Positions 24,750-34,659 are shown, counted from the stretch's first letter. The stretch: DNA of 42,244 nt from Bacteroidota bacterium (GCA_022567305.1 JADFHF010000031.1:1-42244), one strand, 5' to 3'. Numbers and translations: made by a program. Notes: generated from the letters alone by a model not told the origin.

Positions 24750-25256
24750 GTGCTGGATCTTCTCATTCCTATTGCTCTGATTCTACTTGGTGTTGGACTC
24801 ATCATTGGTGAAGTCTATCTGGTGCCGGGTTTCAATGTCCTAGGCATACTGGGTGCGATGGTGCTCCTTTTTGCCGTAGGATTTTCCTTTTCCGAATCGG
24901 GTGCCCTCGGAGGATCACTCACGCTGGTCGGCACGATCGTCCTGACCGGGGCCGCGTTTTATATTATGTGGCAGACGGGAGCTTGGGAACGATTTGTTCT
25001 TTCGACCAATCTGAAAACCGACGATTCCAGCGCCACACGTGAAAGCGAGCAGCGAGCTAAATATCTGGGTAAGAAGGGAACCGCTCTCACGCCCCTCCGC
25101 CCGACGGGCATTGTCGAAATCGACGGCGAACGAGTCGAAGTAGTCACCGAGGGTGATTTCATCGCGTCGGGCAGTCACATTCGCGTCGTGGCCATGGACC
25201 GACGGAAATTCTTCGTCCGTCTGGATGAACCGGAAGCATCTCAGTTGTCGGCTTAG
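24750..25256 (+). CDS. Short NfeD-like membrane protein
   Basis: A GTG start gives 168 residues. Three hydrophobic helices (LLIPIALILLGVGLIIGEVY, then LGILGAMVLLFAVGFSF and SLTLVGTIVLTGAAFYIMW) precede a soluble OB-fold domain (GKKGTALTPLRPTGIVEIDG, then RVEVVTEGDFIASGSHIRV), the usual short NfeD layout. It pairs with the protease-type NfeD upstream and may tether or regulate it. The expected SPFH partner gene is not next to it. Confidence 0.88.
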   Translation: MLDLLIPIALILLGVGLIIGEVYLVPGFNVLGILGAMVLLFAVGFSFSESGALGGSLTLVGTIVLTGAAFYIMWQTGAWERFVLSTNLKTDDSSATRESEQRAKYLGKKGTALTPLRPTGIVEIDGERVEVVTEGDFIASGSHIRVVAMDRRKFFVRLDEPEASQLSA

Positions 25257-25379
25257 CGGGCATTTTTGGGTTCCACCTGCCCAGCCTTGCCAAATCTCAC
25301 AGGCAACTTTATTGGGGCTTCGTGGTCCATTCAGGGCCAATTTCAACTCGTATCTTCGTCCATATCCCGCCCCTTCAGA

Positions 25380-26114
25380 TTGATAAAACGCAGTATATCA
25401 TCTCTATTCCTTACCGGATTCTGTGCCATCCTTTTCTGGGGATGTGCGTCCGATGAATCCATTCCACTGGATATCCCCGTGGGCTGGGAGAATGAAGGCG
25501 TACTCTGGTGGCGAACTGCTTCGGATACGACCGGTGTTTTTCGAGATCTTGAGACACTCGTTTCGATGGGCATCGCAATACCCTCTGGGCTGGAGCCTTT
25601 TGGACTGAGATCGGGCGAGACCGAACGAATCGCCCGGCGCCGACTCGTAACGCACGTAAAAGACAGCCTGATCCCCCTTTTTCGGAATGAACCGGATGTG
25701 GTCGATTCGTTATTCGAACGTTTTGTCGTTCCAAAAATGGCCAATGCGCGAATCGAAGGAGACGTTCGTCCCGTCATCAAAACCTTTAAACTCGAGGGTT
25801 ATCGCACGATCGCTCGATTTTTTCGAGAGCCCTTTAGCTTGACAAAGATGGGGCTCGATATTCCCGTTCCTATTCCCGATAGCCTTCGCGACAAAAGCAT
25901 CGTGGGCCGGGTCTTCATGCAGGTGTATATCTCTGACGAGGGCGATCCGATGGCCATAAAGAAACTGATCGGCGTGCATCCAGTCCTTGACCGAATCGCC
26001 ATCCGGGCCATGACACAGATGAAGTGGCAGCCGGCGTATTTGCTAAAAGGAGGCAAGGCCCGTCCGATTGCATCCTGGGCTCGGTTCAAGGTCGATTTCG
26101 CCAGCGTGCTCTAG
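25380..26114 (+). CDS. Lipoprotein with C-terminal TonB-like domain
   Basis: A TTG start at 25380 gives 244 residues with a lipoprotein signal (MIKRSISSLFLTGFCAILFW, then GCAS). A frame open to 25266 would bury it. The C-terminal 75 residues (SIVGRVFMQVYISDEGDPMA; then LDRIAIRAMTQMKWQPAYLL and ARFKVDF) fit the TonB C-terminal fold. The central part has a helical segment with RRLVTHVKDSLIPLFRNEPD. It lacks the usual transmembrane anchor and proline linker of a true TonB. It is therefore more like the TonB-C-containing periplasmic proteins common in Rhodothermota and Gemmatimonadota (inference). Confidence 0.7.
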   Translation: MIKRSISSLFLTGFCAILFWGCASDESIPLDIPVGWENEGVLWWRTASDTTGVFRDLETLVSMGIAIPSGLEPFGLRSGETERIARRRLVTHVKDSLIPLFRNEPDVVDSLFERFVVPKMANARIEGDVRPVIKTFKLEGYRTIARFFREPFSLTKMGLDIPVPIPDSLRDKSIVGRVFMQVYISDEGDPMAIKKLIGVHPVLDRIAIRAMTQMKWQPAYLLKGGKARPIASWARFKVDFASVL

Positions 26115-26123
26115 GCATCCAGC

Positions 26124-27443
26124 TTAGATGAGAGAGCCCGCGATGGTAGCCGTCATCATGTTGGCCATCGTTCCAGCGAGGACAGCTTTTACCCCCAACT
26201 TGGCTATATCAGACTTTCTGGAGGGCGCCAGCGGTCCAATCCCACCAATCTGGATGGCAATGGACGATAGATTTGCGAATCCACACAGCGCGAACGTCGC
26301 CATGACAACCGTCTTCGGATCCAGGGTGCCGGCCGTGATCTCCCCGGCGAGAGCCAGGTAGGCCACGAATTCGTTCAGAATCACTTTAGTGCCCAAAAGC
26401 GACCCGAATCTGACGGCATCCGCCCATGGGACGCCGATGAGCCACGCGATCGGGCTGACGGCCCACCCCAGGAGTATTTCCAGCGTAAGATCAGCACCGA
26501 ATAGTCCAGCCGCCTGACCGATGATATAATTGACCATGGCGATAAGAGCCAAGAACGCCAGGAGCATGGCTCCCACATTGAGTGCCAAACTCAAACCGTC
26601 CGAAGCCCCGTTCGCGGCAGCATCGATCGCATTGGCGGACGTAGATTCGACCTCGATTTTTGCACCTCCTTTCGTGGTCGGTTCGCCGGTTTCGGGGATC
26701 ATGATTTTTGCCAAAAGGAGGGCGGCCGGGGCCGCCATCACACTGGCGCCCAGGAGCTGTTCTGCAAACAAAAGTCGACTGGCATCCAATGATATACCGT
26801 GCGCGATGGCATATGGATCGCCGAGAATCTGAATGTACGCGGCCATGACGCCGCCTGCGATCGTGGCCATTCCGCCCGTCATGACGGCCATCAATTCCGA
26901 CATCGTCAACTTTTCCAGATAGGGTCGAATAACCAACGGCGCTTCCGTCTGGCCCACGAAAATATTGGCGGTCACGGACAGCGATTCGGCACCCGATGTG
27001 CCCAGGAATTTGCTTACGAGAAATGCCATCCCCTGGACGACCTTCTGCATGATACCGAGATGATACAGAACGGCCATCAACGAGCCGAAGAAGATGATGG
27101 TCGGAAGAACCTGAAAAGCGAAAAATGCGCCGAGGCTCCCCGGTGTGCCCTCCGGAAGAGCCAGATTGCCGAAAATGAACTCGGCGCCTTTGGTAGTGAA
27201 TTGCAGAACCAGAACGAAAAAATAGCTCACCCCCTTGAGAAACATCTTCGGCCACCCCAGCGGCGCAAAAGCCTCTCCCATCGCCGCGCCTTTCAAAATG
27301 AAAATGGCCAGGAAGATTTGAAGACTCAGTCCGGCCCCGATCGTCCGCCATCTGATGCTCCGGCGATTATTGGAGATGACGAGGGCGATACCGATGATGA
27401 CCGTCAATCCGAGTATTCCGCGGAGCAAGGCGATGAAGTCCAT
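26124..27443 (-). CDS. nupC: Concentrative nucleoside transporter (CNT/NupC family)
   Basis: This 439-residue polytopic protein carries the CNT signatures PTIIFFGSLMAVLYHLGIMQ, NIFVGQTEAPLVIRPYLEKL, ELMAVMTGGMATIAGGVMAA and SVMAAPAALLLAKIMIPETG. The second half includes MLLAFLALIAMVNYI, LLGTKVILNEFVAYLAL and CGFANLSSIAIQIGG, the substrate- and cation-site helices. It imports nucleosides using a sodium or proton gradient. Uridine kinase (13321-13962) is a plausible intracellular partner. It converges with the TonB-C gene, leaving 9 nt. Confidence 0.93.
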   Translation of the reverse strand: MDFIALLRGILGLTVIIGIALVISNNRRSIRWRTIGAGLSLQIFLAIFILKGAAMGEAFAPLGWPKMFLKGVSYFFVLVLQFTTKGAEFIFGNLALPEGTPGSLGAFFAFQVLPTIIFFGSLMAVLYHLGIMQKVVQGMAFLVSKFLGTSGAESLSVTANIFVGQTEAPLVIRPYLEKLTMSELMAVMTGGMATIAGGVMAAYIQILGDPYAIAHGISLDASRLLFAEQLLGASVMAAPAALLLAKIMIPETGEPTTKGGAKIEVESTSANAIDAAANGASDGLSLALNVGAMLLAFLALIAMVNYIIGQAAGLFGADLTLEILLGWAVSPIAWLIGVPWADAVRFGSLLGTKVILNEFVAYLALAGEITAGTLDPKTVVMATFALCGFANLSSIAIQIGGIGPLAPSRKSDIAKLGVKAVLAGTMANMMTATIAGSLI

Positions 27444-27673
27444 GGGCGCATCAGGATGTCATACGAGAAGAGCGAAAGACACCCGTATCGGCACCGAAAA
27501 ATCCAATCCTTACGGTGAAGTGCGGTTCGGGCGGTCAGCAAATATACATCTTACACAGGTTTTCGCTAAGGGCGACATGCACGGCCCCGTCTTGGAGAAT
27601 GCTTTGTGGAATGTGAACTGGACAACTACAATTGCTTTGAGTGTGAATCCGCCGCGTCTATCTTCCACTGTCT

Positions 27674-30040
27674 ATGGAACCCTCCCCTCGTACTGTGAGT
27701 GGGAATCACTTTTCAATTCGTGCTGCTGTCTCTAGCGTGACCCAATTCGTTTTGACCCGCGAGTCCGATGATCCGCCAGTTGGTGCGGACGCGGACACTA
27801 TTTTATCGGGACTGAATGCCGCTCAGCAGGAAGCCGTCCGAGTTACAGACGGACCTCTGCTCATTATCGCTGGGCCTGGATCGGGGAAAACGAGAACCCT
27901 GACGCACCGAATCGCCTACCTGTTGGCAACGGGCAAAGCCGCGCCTCATCAGATTCTGGCGATCACGTTTACGAATAAGGCGGCGCGTGAAATGCGTTCT
28001 CGAGTCACCGAACTCGTCGGTGAGGAAACGACGCGCGGGATGTGGATCGGTACGTTCCACTCGTCTTTTGCCCGTCTATTGCGCGCCGAATGCTCGCGGC
28101 TCGGATTTACGTCAGACTTTAGTATTTACGACTCGGACGATTCGCAGCGGATCATCCTCGACTTGCTGAAGATCCATCAGATCGATACGACGCAGTATCG
28201 ACCTCGGTTGGTCCAGAATCTGATTTCGGGGGCGAAGAATCGCATGGTGTCCCCTTCTCAATATGCCACCCTGGTGGCAACTCCCGCACAGGAAGTCGCG
28301 GCAAAGGTCTTTCAACCCTACCAGGACCGGCTTCGGATGGCCAATGCCATGGATTTCGACGATTTGTTGCTGCAACCCATTGATCTTTTTCGGAATCACG
28401 AAGACGTACTTGAGAAATATCAGCGCATCTGGCGATACGTCCACGTCGACGAATATCAGGATACCAATCGGGCCCAGTACGTTTTGGCACAACTTCTCAC
28501 TGCAATCACGCAAAACTTGTGCGTCGTGGGCGACGACGCGCAGAGCATCTATGCTTTTCGAGGCGCCGATATCGGCAACATTCTTTCGTTCCAAAAGGAT
28601 TATCCCGATGCCACAACGATTCGATTAGAGCAGAACTATCGTTCGTCGAAGCACATCGTCCGTCTCGCAGATTCGATCATTCGAAACAACAAAGACCAAC
28701 TCGAGAAAAAGCTCTTCACGGAGAATGATGAAGGGGATCCAATCATTGTGATTGAAGCCCTTTCTGAGCGTGAGGAGGCTCAGAAAATTGAACGACGAAT
28801 CCGGGATATCCAGGTCCGATTGGGTCTCCTACACTCGGACTTTGCTGTACTCTATCGAACGAACGCCCAGAGTCGTTCTTTCGAAGACGCCCTTAGACGA
28901 GGATCTATCCCGTACCGCGTAGTGGGCGGAATGTCATTTTACCAGCGGCGCGAGATCAAGGACGCCTTGGCCTATCTCCGCCTCGTGGTCAACCCTCACG
29001 ACGTCGCGAGTTTGAGGAGAGTGATCAACACGCCTGCTCGGGGAATTGGCGACAAAACACAGCAGCAGCTTTTCGACTTTGCCGATAGGGAGGGAATCCG
29101 CTCGTGGGATGCGTTGGACCGGGTAGACGAAGGCTTCCTGACGGCCCGGGCTACTACAGCGGTCACCAAGTTTCGGGACTTGATCGACCTCCATCGCCAG
29201 CACATGAACGATCAGCCTGCCACAGAACTTGCGCGAGCGCTGATCCAGGAGTCTGGAATTCTAAAGGAATTTCGAAAAGAACACACTCCTGAAAATCTGG
29301 CGCGCTGGGAAAATGTCCAGGAACTACTGAATGCCATTTCGGAATTCACCGAATCCGATGCCGAAGAACGAACCCTTTCGGCCTTTCTACAGGAAATTTC
29401 TCTCTTCACCGATGCAGACGACGCGGATCTTTTAGAAAATCGCGTAACACTGATGACCCTGCACGCATCCAAGGGTCTCGAATTCCCGGTCGTATTTCTC
29501 TGTGGAATGGAAGAGGGGCTTTTCCCGCTTGCATCTGCGACCCAGGATCGACAGGAATTGGAGGAAGAGCGACGTCTGTTTTACGTGGGCGCGACGCGGG
29601 CCGAACGGATTCTCATGCTGTCGCACGCGCGAAGCCGATACCGCTATGGCGAACAGCAGCCGGCGATCCGAAGTCGGTTTTTTGAAGAGATCGATCCGAG
29701 TGTCCTGAGAACCGAGGCCGGACAACTTTTTGAGAAATATTCCGATCGAATGAAGCTGCGGGACGGCCTCATCGTGAAGTATGAGGAACTGGACCCGCAC
29801 TATTATAGAAAGAGTCTGAGAAGCGCATCCTCGTCGCCCGACAAGAGGAGAGTTGTTTATGATGAGGAGGAATCGGGTGAAATCGTCCCGGGCATGCGCG
29901 TTGAACATCGCCAATTTGGAGAAGGCAAAGTTATCGCGAAAGAAGGACGCGGCGATCAGACCAAAGCCGTCGTTTACTTTCGAGAGGTCGGGGAGAAAAA
30001 GTTAATCCTTAAATTTGCACGCCTGAAACGGATTGGATAA
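27674..30040 (+). CDS. pcrA: UvrD/PcrA-type superfamily I DNA helicase
   Basis: This 788-residue ATP-dependent 3'-5' helicase carries LNAAQQEAVRVTDGPLLIIA, Walker A GPGSGKTRTL, Walker B DEYQDTN, VVGDDAQSIYAFRGA (motif III), LEQNYRSS (motif IV), VTLMTLHASKGLEFPVVFLC (motif V) and EERRLFYVGATRA (motif VI). The C-terminal 60 residues (MRVEHRQFGEGKVIAKEGRG) are the Tudor-like RNA polymerase-contacting domain of PcrA. It acts in nucleotide excision repair, replication restart and removal of RNA polymerase or RecA. Its stop overlaps the next start (TAATG). Confidence 0.95.
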   Translation: MEPSPRTVSGNHFSIRAAVSSVTQFVLTRESDDPPVGADADTILSGLNAAQQEAVRVTDGPLLIIAGPGSGKTRTLTHRIAYLLATGKAAPHQILAITFTNKAAREMRSRVTELVGEETTRGMWIGTFHSSFARLLRAECSRLGFTSDFSIYDSDDSQRIILDLLKIHQIDTTQYRPRLVQNLISGAKNRMVSPSQYATLVATPAQEVAAKVFQPYQDRLRMANAMDFDDLLLQPIDLFRNHEDVLEKYQRIWRYVHVDEYQDTNRAQYVLAQLLTAITQNLCVVGDDAQSIYAFRGADIGNILSFQKDYPDATTIRLEQNYRSSKHIVRLADSIIRNNKDQLEKKLFTENDEGDPIIVIEALSEREEAQKIERRIRDIQVRLGLLHSDFAVLYRTNAQSRSFEDALRRGSIPYRVVGGMSFYQRREIKDALAYLRLVVNPHDVASLRRVINTPARGIGDKTQQQLFDFADREGIRSWDALDRVDEGFLTARATTAVTKFRDLIDLHRQHMNDQPATELARALIQESGILKEFRKEHTPENLARWENVQELLNAISEFTESDAEERTLSAFLQEISLFTDADDADLLENRVTLMTLHASKGLEFPVVFLCGMEEGLFPLASATQDRQELEEERRLFYVGATRAERILMLSHARSRYRYGEQQPAIRSRFFEEIDPSVLRTEAGQLFEKYSDRMKLRDGLIVKYEELDPHYYRKSLRSASSSPDKRRVVYDEEESGEIVPGMRVEHRQFGEGKVIAKEGRGDQTKAVVYFREVGEKKLILKFARLKRIG

Positions 30041-31074
30041 TGGGAAAATTGTGGGTGCTGGTACTGATTCTTATGCTCTCCGTGGGATGCGCTCGGGACG
30101 ACAGAAGTTCGCTCGTTGTCTATTCGCCGCACGGCAAAGAGATGCTTTCCGACTACGAGCATGCTTTCGAAGCCGCGAACCCAGATGTTGATATTCAATG
30201 GATCGACATGGGTGGTCAGAATGCATACGATCGAGTTCGTACTGAACGACAGAATCCGCAGGCAAGTATCTGGTGGGGCGGCGACGGACCGACATTCAAC
30301 CGGGCCGCATCGGAAGGTCTTTTGGAAGTTTATCGTCCGTCTTGGGCGGATGCCGTAGCCGAGGCCAATCGCAACCGGGACGATTTCTGGTACGGCACGT
30401 TTCTGACCCCGGAGATTATTCTTTACAATTCACGAACGGTTTCCGAGGGCGAGCAACCTCTCGATTGGGACGACCTTCTCAAGCCGGAATGGGAAGGAAA
30501 GATCATCATCCGATATCCATTGGCCTCGTCTACGATGAGAACGATCTGGGGGGCGTTGATCATGCGGCAACCTACAGAAGAAGACGGATATGCGTGGCTC
30601 GCTCGACTCGATCGAAACACGAAAACCTATGCCGCGGATCCCACTCAACTCTATCTGAAAATCGCCCGCGAAGAGGGTGAGGTGTCGCTGTGGAATATGC
30701 CGGATACGTACATCCAGTCCGAGCTCAACGGTTATCCATTCGGGTTTTCAATTCCTCTTAGTGGCACGCCGGTGTTAACGGATGCGATCGCCATCGTAGC
30801 CGGAGGCGCCCATCCAGACATCGCTCGGCGTTTCTATGAGTTCGTTACATCCGACAGTGCGCTCGTTAGCCAGGCCAACAAGTATTTCCGTATCCCGGTC
30901 CGAAACGACCTGGATACGTCTTTATTGCCAGATTGGATGGCCGCATCAAATATCCCCCACATGGAAGTGGACTGGGAGCGGTTGACCACTGAAGGCGCGC
31001 GTTGGATGCAGCACTGGGATGAGTTCATCAAGGGCCGCGGAGGAAAGTATCTGGCCGACAGAGGACTCGACTAG
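30040..31074 (+). CDS. ABC transporter solute-binding lipoprotein (family 1, Fe-type)
   Basis: This 344-residue periplasmic binding protein has a lipobox (LMLSVGCARDD). LVVYSPHGKEMLSDYEHAFE and PDVDIQWIDMGGQNAYDRV match the family of ferric- or phosphonate-type extracellular solute-binding proteins (FbpA/AfuA-like). GTFLTPEIILYNSRTV, DWDDLLKPEWEGKIII and VLTDAIAIVAGGAHPDIARR are further family blocks. The start overlaps the pcrA stop by one base, so they are translationally coupled. No permease or ATPase gene is in the window, so the partner transporter is encoded elsewhere. Confidence 0.88.
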   Translation: MGKLWVLVLILMLSVGCARDDRSSLVVYSPHGKEMLSDYEHAFEAANPDVDIQWIDMGGQNAYDRVRTERQNPQASIWWGGDGPTFNRAASEGLLEVYRPSWADAVAEANRNRDDFWYGTFLTPEIILYNSRTVSEGEQPLDWDDLLKPEWEGKIIIRYPLASSTMRTIWGALIMRQPTEEDGYAWLARLDRNTKTYAADPTQLYLKIAREEGEVSLWNMPDTYIQSELNGYPFGFSIPLSGTPVLTDAIAIVAGGAHPDIARRFYEFVTSDSALVSQANKYFRIPVRNDLDTSLLPDWMAASNIPHMEVDWERLTTEGARWMQHWDEFIKGRGGKYLADRGLD

Positions 31075-31085
31075 ATTGGCTGATT

Positions 31086-32117
31086 TCAGACAGGTAGAAC
31101 GGCTTTGATAGCCGGTTTTACACCGTGCACCGGGACCACGAGCGGGGGCTCATCTTCCCGAAAGTTCATAAGTACCTCGATCACGGCGTCTTTCTCAGTC
31201 TCTTGCATGATGAGTGAGCGCAACCTGCTTGCATTGCGAAATCCTTTGAAGTATCCCCCATACATGCGGCGCATCTCCAACACACCGGTCCTCTCACCCA
31301 GCCACTCGCACTTCAGCTCGAGGTGCTCCTTGACCACTGCTTTGCGCTCATCCCAGGTTGGCCCGGGCGGTAACTCACCCGTCGCGAAATAGGTTTTTGT
31401 TGCCTGGAAAATCCACGGGTTGCCGATGGCGGCTCGACCAATCATTACGGCATCGACACCCGTCTCTTCGAACATGTTGGCGATCGCCGTGGGCGAGGAT
31501 GCGTCACCGTTTCCGATCAAAGGAATCTGGATTCCGGATTCGTCTTTGATCCTGCGGAGCCAGTCCCAACGAGCGTCGCCTCGATACATCTGTGAACGCG
31601 TCCGGGCATGAACGGCTAGCGCCTGAACGCCGAGTCCCTCGAGCATCCGAGCCACATCCACAATCTGGATGCTCTTTTCATCCCATCCCAGGCGAGTCTT
31701 TACGGTGACGGGTCGAGTCGCCTCCTCAAGAACGACTTCTGTGATCTCGGCCATCTTGGGGAGATTTCTCAGAATGCCGGCGCCTCCGTCTCTGCAAACT
31801 ACCTTTTTCACCGGGCATCCGAAGTTGATATCGATGATATCCGGCGCTACTCGATCGACAATCTTGATCGCCTCCCGCACCTGATCCACGTTGCCTCCAA
31901 AAATCTGAATCGCGACAGGTCGCTCCTCCTCCCGAATATCCAACTTCTTCAGAGAATCTTCTGCTCCATACGCCAATCCACCCGACGAGATAAATTCAGT
32001 GTACAGCAGATCGGCACCGTATCGCTTGCACAGCAGGCGAAACGGCGGATCGCTCACATCCTCCATGGGAGCGAGAAAAATCGGGTGCTCTGGAAATTTT
32101 ATCTTACCAATCTGCAT
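31086..32117 (-). CDS. dusB: tRNA-dihydrouridine synthase
   Basis: This 343-residue flavoenzyme has the FMN-barrel motif FLAPMEDVSDPPFRLLCKRY, the catalytic-Cys block INFGCPVKKVVCRDGGAGIL, VKTRLGWDE, ALAVHARTRSQMYRGDARWD, IPLIGNGDASSPTA and VDAVMIGRAAIGNPWIF. It reduces specific uridines in the D loop of tRNAs with NADPH. The C-terminal helical domain that contacts tRNA is present. It converges with the solute-binding protein gene. Confidence 0.94.
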   Translation of the reverse strand: MQIGKIKFPEHPIFLAPMEDVSDPPFRLLCKRYGADLLYTEFISSGGLAYGAEDSLKKLDIREEERPVAIQIFGGNVDQVREAIKIVDRVAPDIIDINFGCPVKKVVCRDGGAGILRNLPKMAEITEVVLEEATRPVTVKTRLGWDEKSIQIVDVARMLEGLGVQALAVHARTRSQMYRGDARWDWLRRIKDESGIQIPLIGNGDASSPTAIANMFEETGVDAVMIGRAAIGNPWIFQATKTYFATGELPPGPTWDERKAVVKEHLELKCEWLGERTGVLEMRRMYGGYFKGFRNASRLRSLIMQETEKDAVIEVLMNFREDEPPLVVPVHGVKPAIKAVLPV

Positions 32118-32216
32118 GAAACTACCCTCAGGGCCATAATTCGTGCGTTTGCTACGGTCACCGTATCAGGCAGTTCCGCGAAGAAACCCTATATTTGGGC
32201 GCTTTCATTCCAATCC

Positions 32217-33503
32217 ATGTCCGATAAGAAGCGCGCTCTCATGCGGTCTTTCCCCGGTTTCAGAACAGTCATTTTGGCGGCCCTCATTCTATTTATCGGG
32301 GCCTCCTGCACGATTCAAAATGACTATCCCAACGAAGATCCGGTCTCGGAAAACACGATTATTCTGATATCGCTCGATGCATTTCGTGCCGACTACGTTC
32401 AGAAGATTCAGCCTCCAAACCTTTCCAGATTGGCCAGTGAAGGGGTTACAGCGAGGGCCGGAATGATACCCGTTTTCCCTTCTTTAACGTTCCCTAACCA
32501 CTATTCGATCGCCACGGGCCTGTACCCTCAAAACCACGGAATCGTCAGTAACACCATGTTTGATCCACGGTCGGAAAAGTGGTTTCGAATCTCAGACAGG
32601 GACGCGGTGGAAGACCCAAGTTGGTGGGAAGGTGAGCCGATCTGGGTAACGGCTGAGAATCAGGGTATCGTGTCGGCTACGTTCTTTTTTGTCGGGTCTG
32701 AGACGGCTGTGAATGGTGTGCAGCCCACCTATTGGCGACGCTTTGACCAAACGGTTCCAGGAAATACGCGCGTGGACCAGGTATTGGAATGGCTCGATCT
32801 TCCCGTTGCGGAACGCCCTGAATTCATTGCTCTTTACTTCGGACTGATCGATGGAACGGGCCACACATATGGTCTGGACGCTCCGGAAACCGCCGAGGCC
32901 GTGCTCGAAGCGGACGGCTATATCGGCCGACTCCTGGATGGTCTCGAGCAAAGAGGCATCGAGGATCGCGTCAACATCATCCTGGTAGCCGATCATGGTA
33001 TGTCGCCTCGTTCACAGAACCGCGTGATTGCACTGGATGACTATGTCGATGTCGATCAGGTGGATGTGATCAACACGTCGCCGGTTCTCATGATGAATGC
33101 GAAGAACGATAATGCCGGTCAGATCGTCGCACAGCTTCAGGGTGCCCATCCCAATCTGGAGGTGTGGATGAAGGAAAGCGTACCGGAACGATTCCATTTT
33201 CGAGATCACCATCGAATCCCTGACATCATCGGAATGGTGAGCGATGGTTGGACGCTCTATCGAACCCGGGAGTACATGGAAGAAAACCTCTCTCGACTCG
33301 GAGGCGCGACGCATGGATATGATCCGGCTGCACTGTCGATGCGGGCTTTGTTCATCGCCCATGGCCCGGCGTTCAAAAAGAAAATGACGATCGATCCCTT
33401 CGAGAACATCCACATCTATCCGCTCATGGCCCACGTATTGAAACTGGATCCAGCAGATACAGATGGCCGTCTCGATGTCCTTGCGCCCATTCTGAACAAT
33501 TAG
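32217..33503 (+). CDS. Nucleotide pyrophosphatase/phosphodiesterase-family lipoprotein
   Basis: From ATG 32217 the product has 428 residues with a lipobox (ALILFIGASC); the longer frame to 32085 overlaps dusB and lacks a leading signal. The alkaline-phosphatase-superfamily metal site is visible. LISLDAFRADY supplies the first Asp, FPSLTFPNHYSIATGLYPQN the Thr nucleophile with TFPNH, LYFGLIDGTGHTYG the Asp/His pair, VADHGMS the second Asp/His pair, and GGATHGYDP the last His. It probably hydrolyses nucleotide or phosphodiester bonds in the periplasm, as NPP enzymes do. Confidence 0.9.
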   Translation: MSDKKRALMRSFPGFRTVILAALILFIGASCTIQNDYPNEDPVSENTIILISLDAFRADYVQKIQPPNLSRLASEGVTARAGMIPVFPSLTFPNHYSIATGLYPQNHGIVSNTMFDPRSEKWFRISDRDAVEDPSWWEGEPIWVTAENQGIVSATFFFVGSETAVNGVQPTYWRRFDQTVPGNTRVDQVLEWLDLPVAERPEFIALYFGLIDGTGHTYGLDAPETAEAVLEADGYIGRLLDGLEQRGIEDRVNIILVADHGMSPRSQNRVIALDDYVDVDQVDVINTSPVLMMNAKNDNAGQIVAQLQGAHPNLEVWMKESVPERFHFRDHHRIPDIIGMVSDGWTLYRTREYMEENLSRLGGATHGYDPAALSMRALFIAHGPAFKKKMTIDPFENIHIYPLMAHVLKLDPADTDGRLDVLAPILNN

Positions 33504-33507
33504 CAAG

Positions 33508-34659
33508 GTGGACCATCCGTATCGGTACCAGAATGACGGGAAGTTTTTCGCCCAAATTGCGCATCATCTGGAAGATTTGGGCTGCGAAGAGCTCAAACAC
33601 CTCGGCGCCTCGTCAGCGAAGTCAGCCTACCGGGGAATCTGGTTTTCGGCGGAGACGACGGACCTGTACAAAATCGTTTATCAAACGCGGCTATGTTCTC
33701 GCGTTCTGGCGCCGCTCATACGATTCGATTGCCACAGCGATCGTTATCTCTACAAAACGGCTTCGTCGATCGCATGGAGCGATTTTCTATCTACGGATCA
33801 AACATTCGCCATCTCGGCTACCGTATCTCATAGTCGAATCCGCCATTCCAAATTTGCCGCACTTCGTCTGAAAGATGCGATCGTGGATTTTTTTCGTGAA
33901 CACTATGGAGACCGGCCCGGGGTCGATCGGCACGCTCCGGATGTTCTCTTTCACCTTCACATCGAAAACAACAAAGCCACGATTCACCTGGATGTGGGTG
34001 GCGGTTCGCTTCACCGTCGCGGTTACCGAATCGATACGGTCGAAGCGCCCATGCAGGAGACCGTTGCAGCGGCCATCATTCGGTATTCCGAATGGGATGG
34101 GGAAGTGTCCCTACACGATCCGATGTGCGGCTCGGGTACGCTTCTGGCTGAAGCCCTGATGTCGGTCTGTCGAATACCGGCAGCCTATTTGATCCCAACA
34201 TTGGGTTTTCAGCGAATGCCGAATTTCGACTCCGTCGATTGGAACCGGATCAAAAAGGAGTTTGATGGGCAGATTCGACCCATCCCTGGATCAATTGAAC
34301 TCGTGGGATCCGATATCAGTTCGAAGTCAGTCGCCGCGACAAAGAAGAATTTGCAGCGCCTTCCGGGTGGCGATGCGGTTCGCGTATTTCAGAAAGATGT
34401 TTTTCGGCTCGAGGGAATTCCCGATCAGGCCATCATTACGAATCCGCCGTATGGTCTTCGGATTCGAAATCGAAATGACATTACCTCGTTCTATGGACGA
34501 TTCGGGGACTTCCTGAAACAGAAATGCAAGGGATCGACCTGTTTTCTCTATACCGGGAAAAGAGAGCTGCTGAAGAGCGTAGGATTGAAGACGACCTGGA
34601 AGAAGCCGCTGGTCAGCGGAGCGCTCGAAGGCCGCCTTGCCAGGTACGATCTGTATTAG
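33508..34659 (+). CDS. THUMP/UPF0020 RNA methyltransferase (RlmL/TrmN-like)
   Basis: This 383-residue, GTG-started protein has an N-terminal THUMP-like region (about residues 1-160). A Rossmann SAM-dependent methyltransferase follows: DPMCGSGTLLAEALMSV (SAM motif I), LVGSDISSKSVAATKKNLQR (motif II) and the N6/N2-amino-methyltransferase motif NPPYGLR. This is the architecture of RlmL N-terminal half and archaeal/bacterial Trm14/TrmN enzymes that make m2G in rRNA or tRNA. The start is 4 nt after the phosphodiesterase stop. Confidence 0.88.
   Translation: MDHPYRYQNDGKFFAQIAHHLEDLGCEELKHLGASSAKSAYRGIWFSAETTDLYKIVYQTRLCSRVLAPLIRFDCHSDRYLYKTASSIAWSDFLSTDQTFAISATVSHSRIRHSKFAALRLKDAIVDFFREHYGDRPGVDRHAPDVLFHLHIENNKATIHLDVGGGSLHRRGYRIDTVEAPMQETVAAAIIRYSEWDGEVSLHDPMCGSGTLLAEALMSVCRIPAAYLIPTLGFQRMPNFDSVDWNRIKKEFDGQIRPIPGSIELVGSDISSKSVAATKKNLQRLPGGDAVRVFQKDVFRLEGIPDQAIITNPPYGLRIRNRNDITSFYGRFGDFLKQKCKGSTCFLYTGKRELLKSVGLKTTWKKPLVSGALEGRLARYDLY

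Noticed and set aside
26491-27351. 286-codon minus-strand frame inside the nucleoside transporter
   Set aside because: It overlaps nupC in another frame; Arg/Gly/His-rich shadow sequence without motifs.
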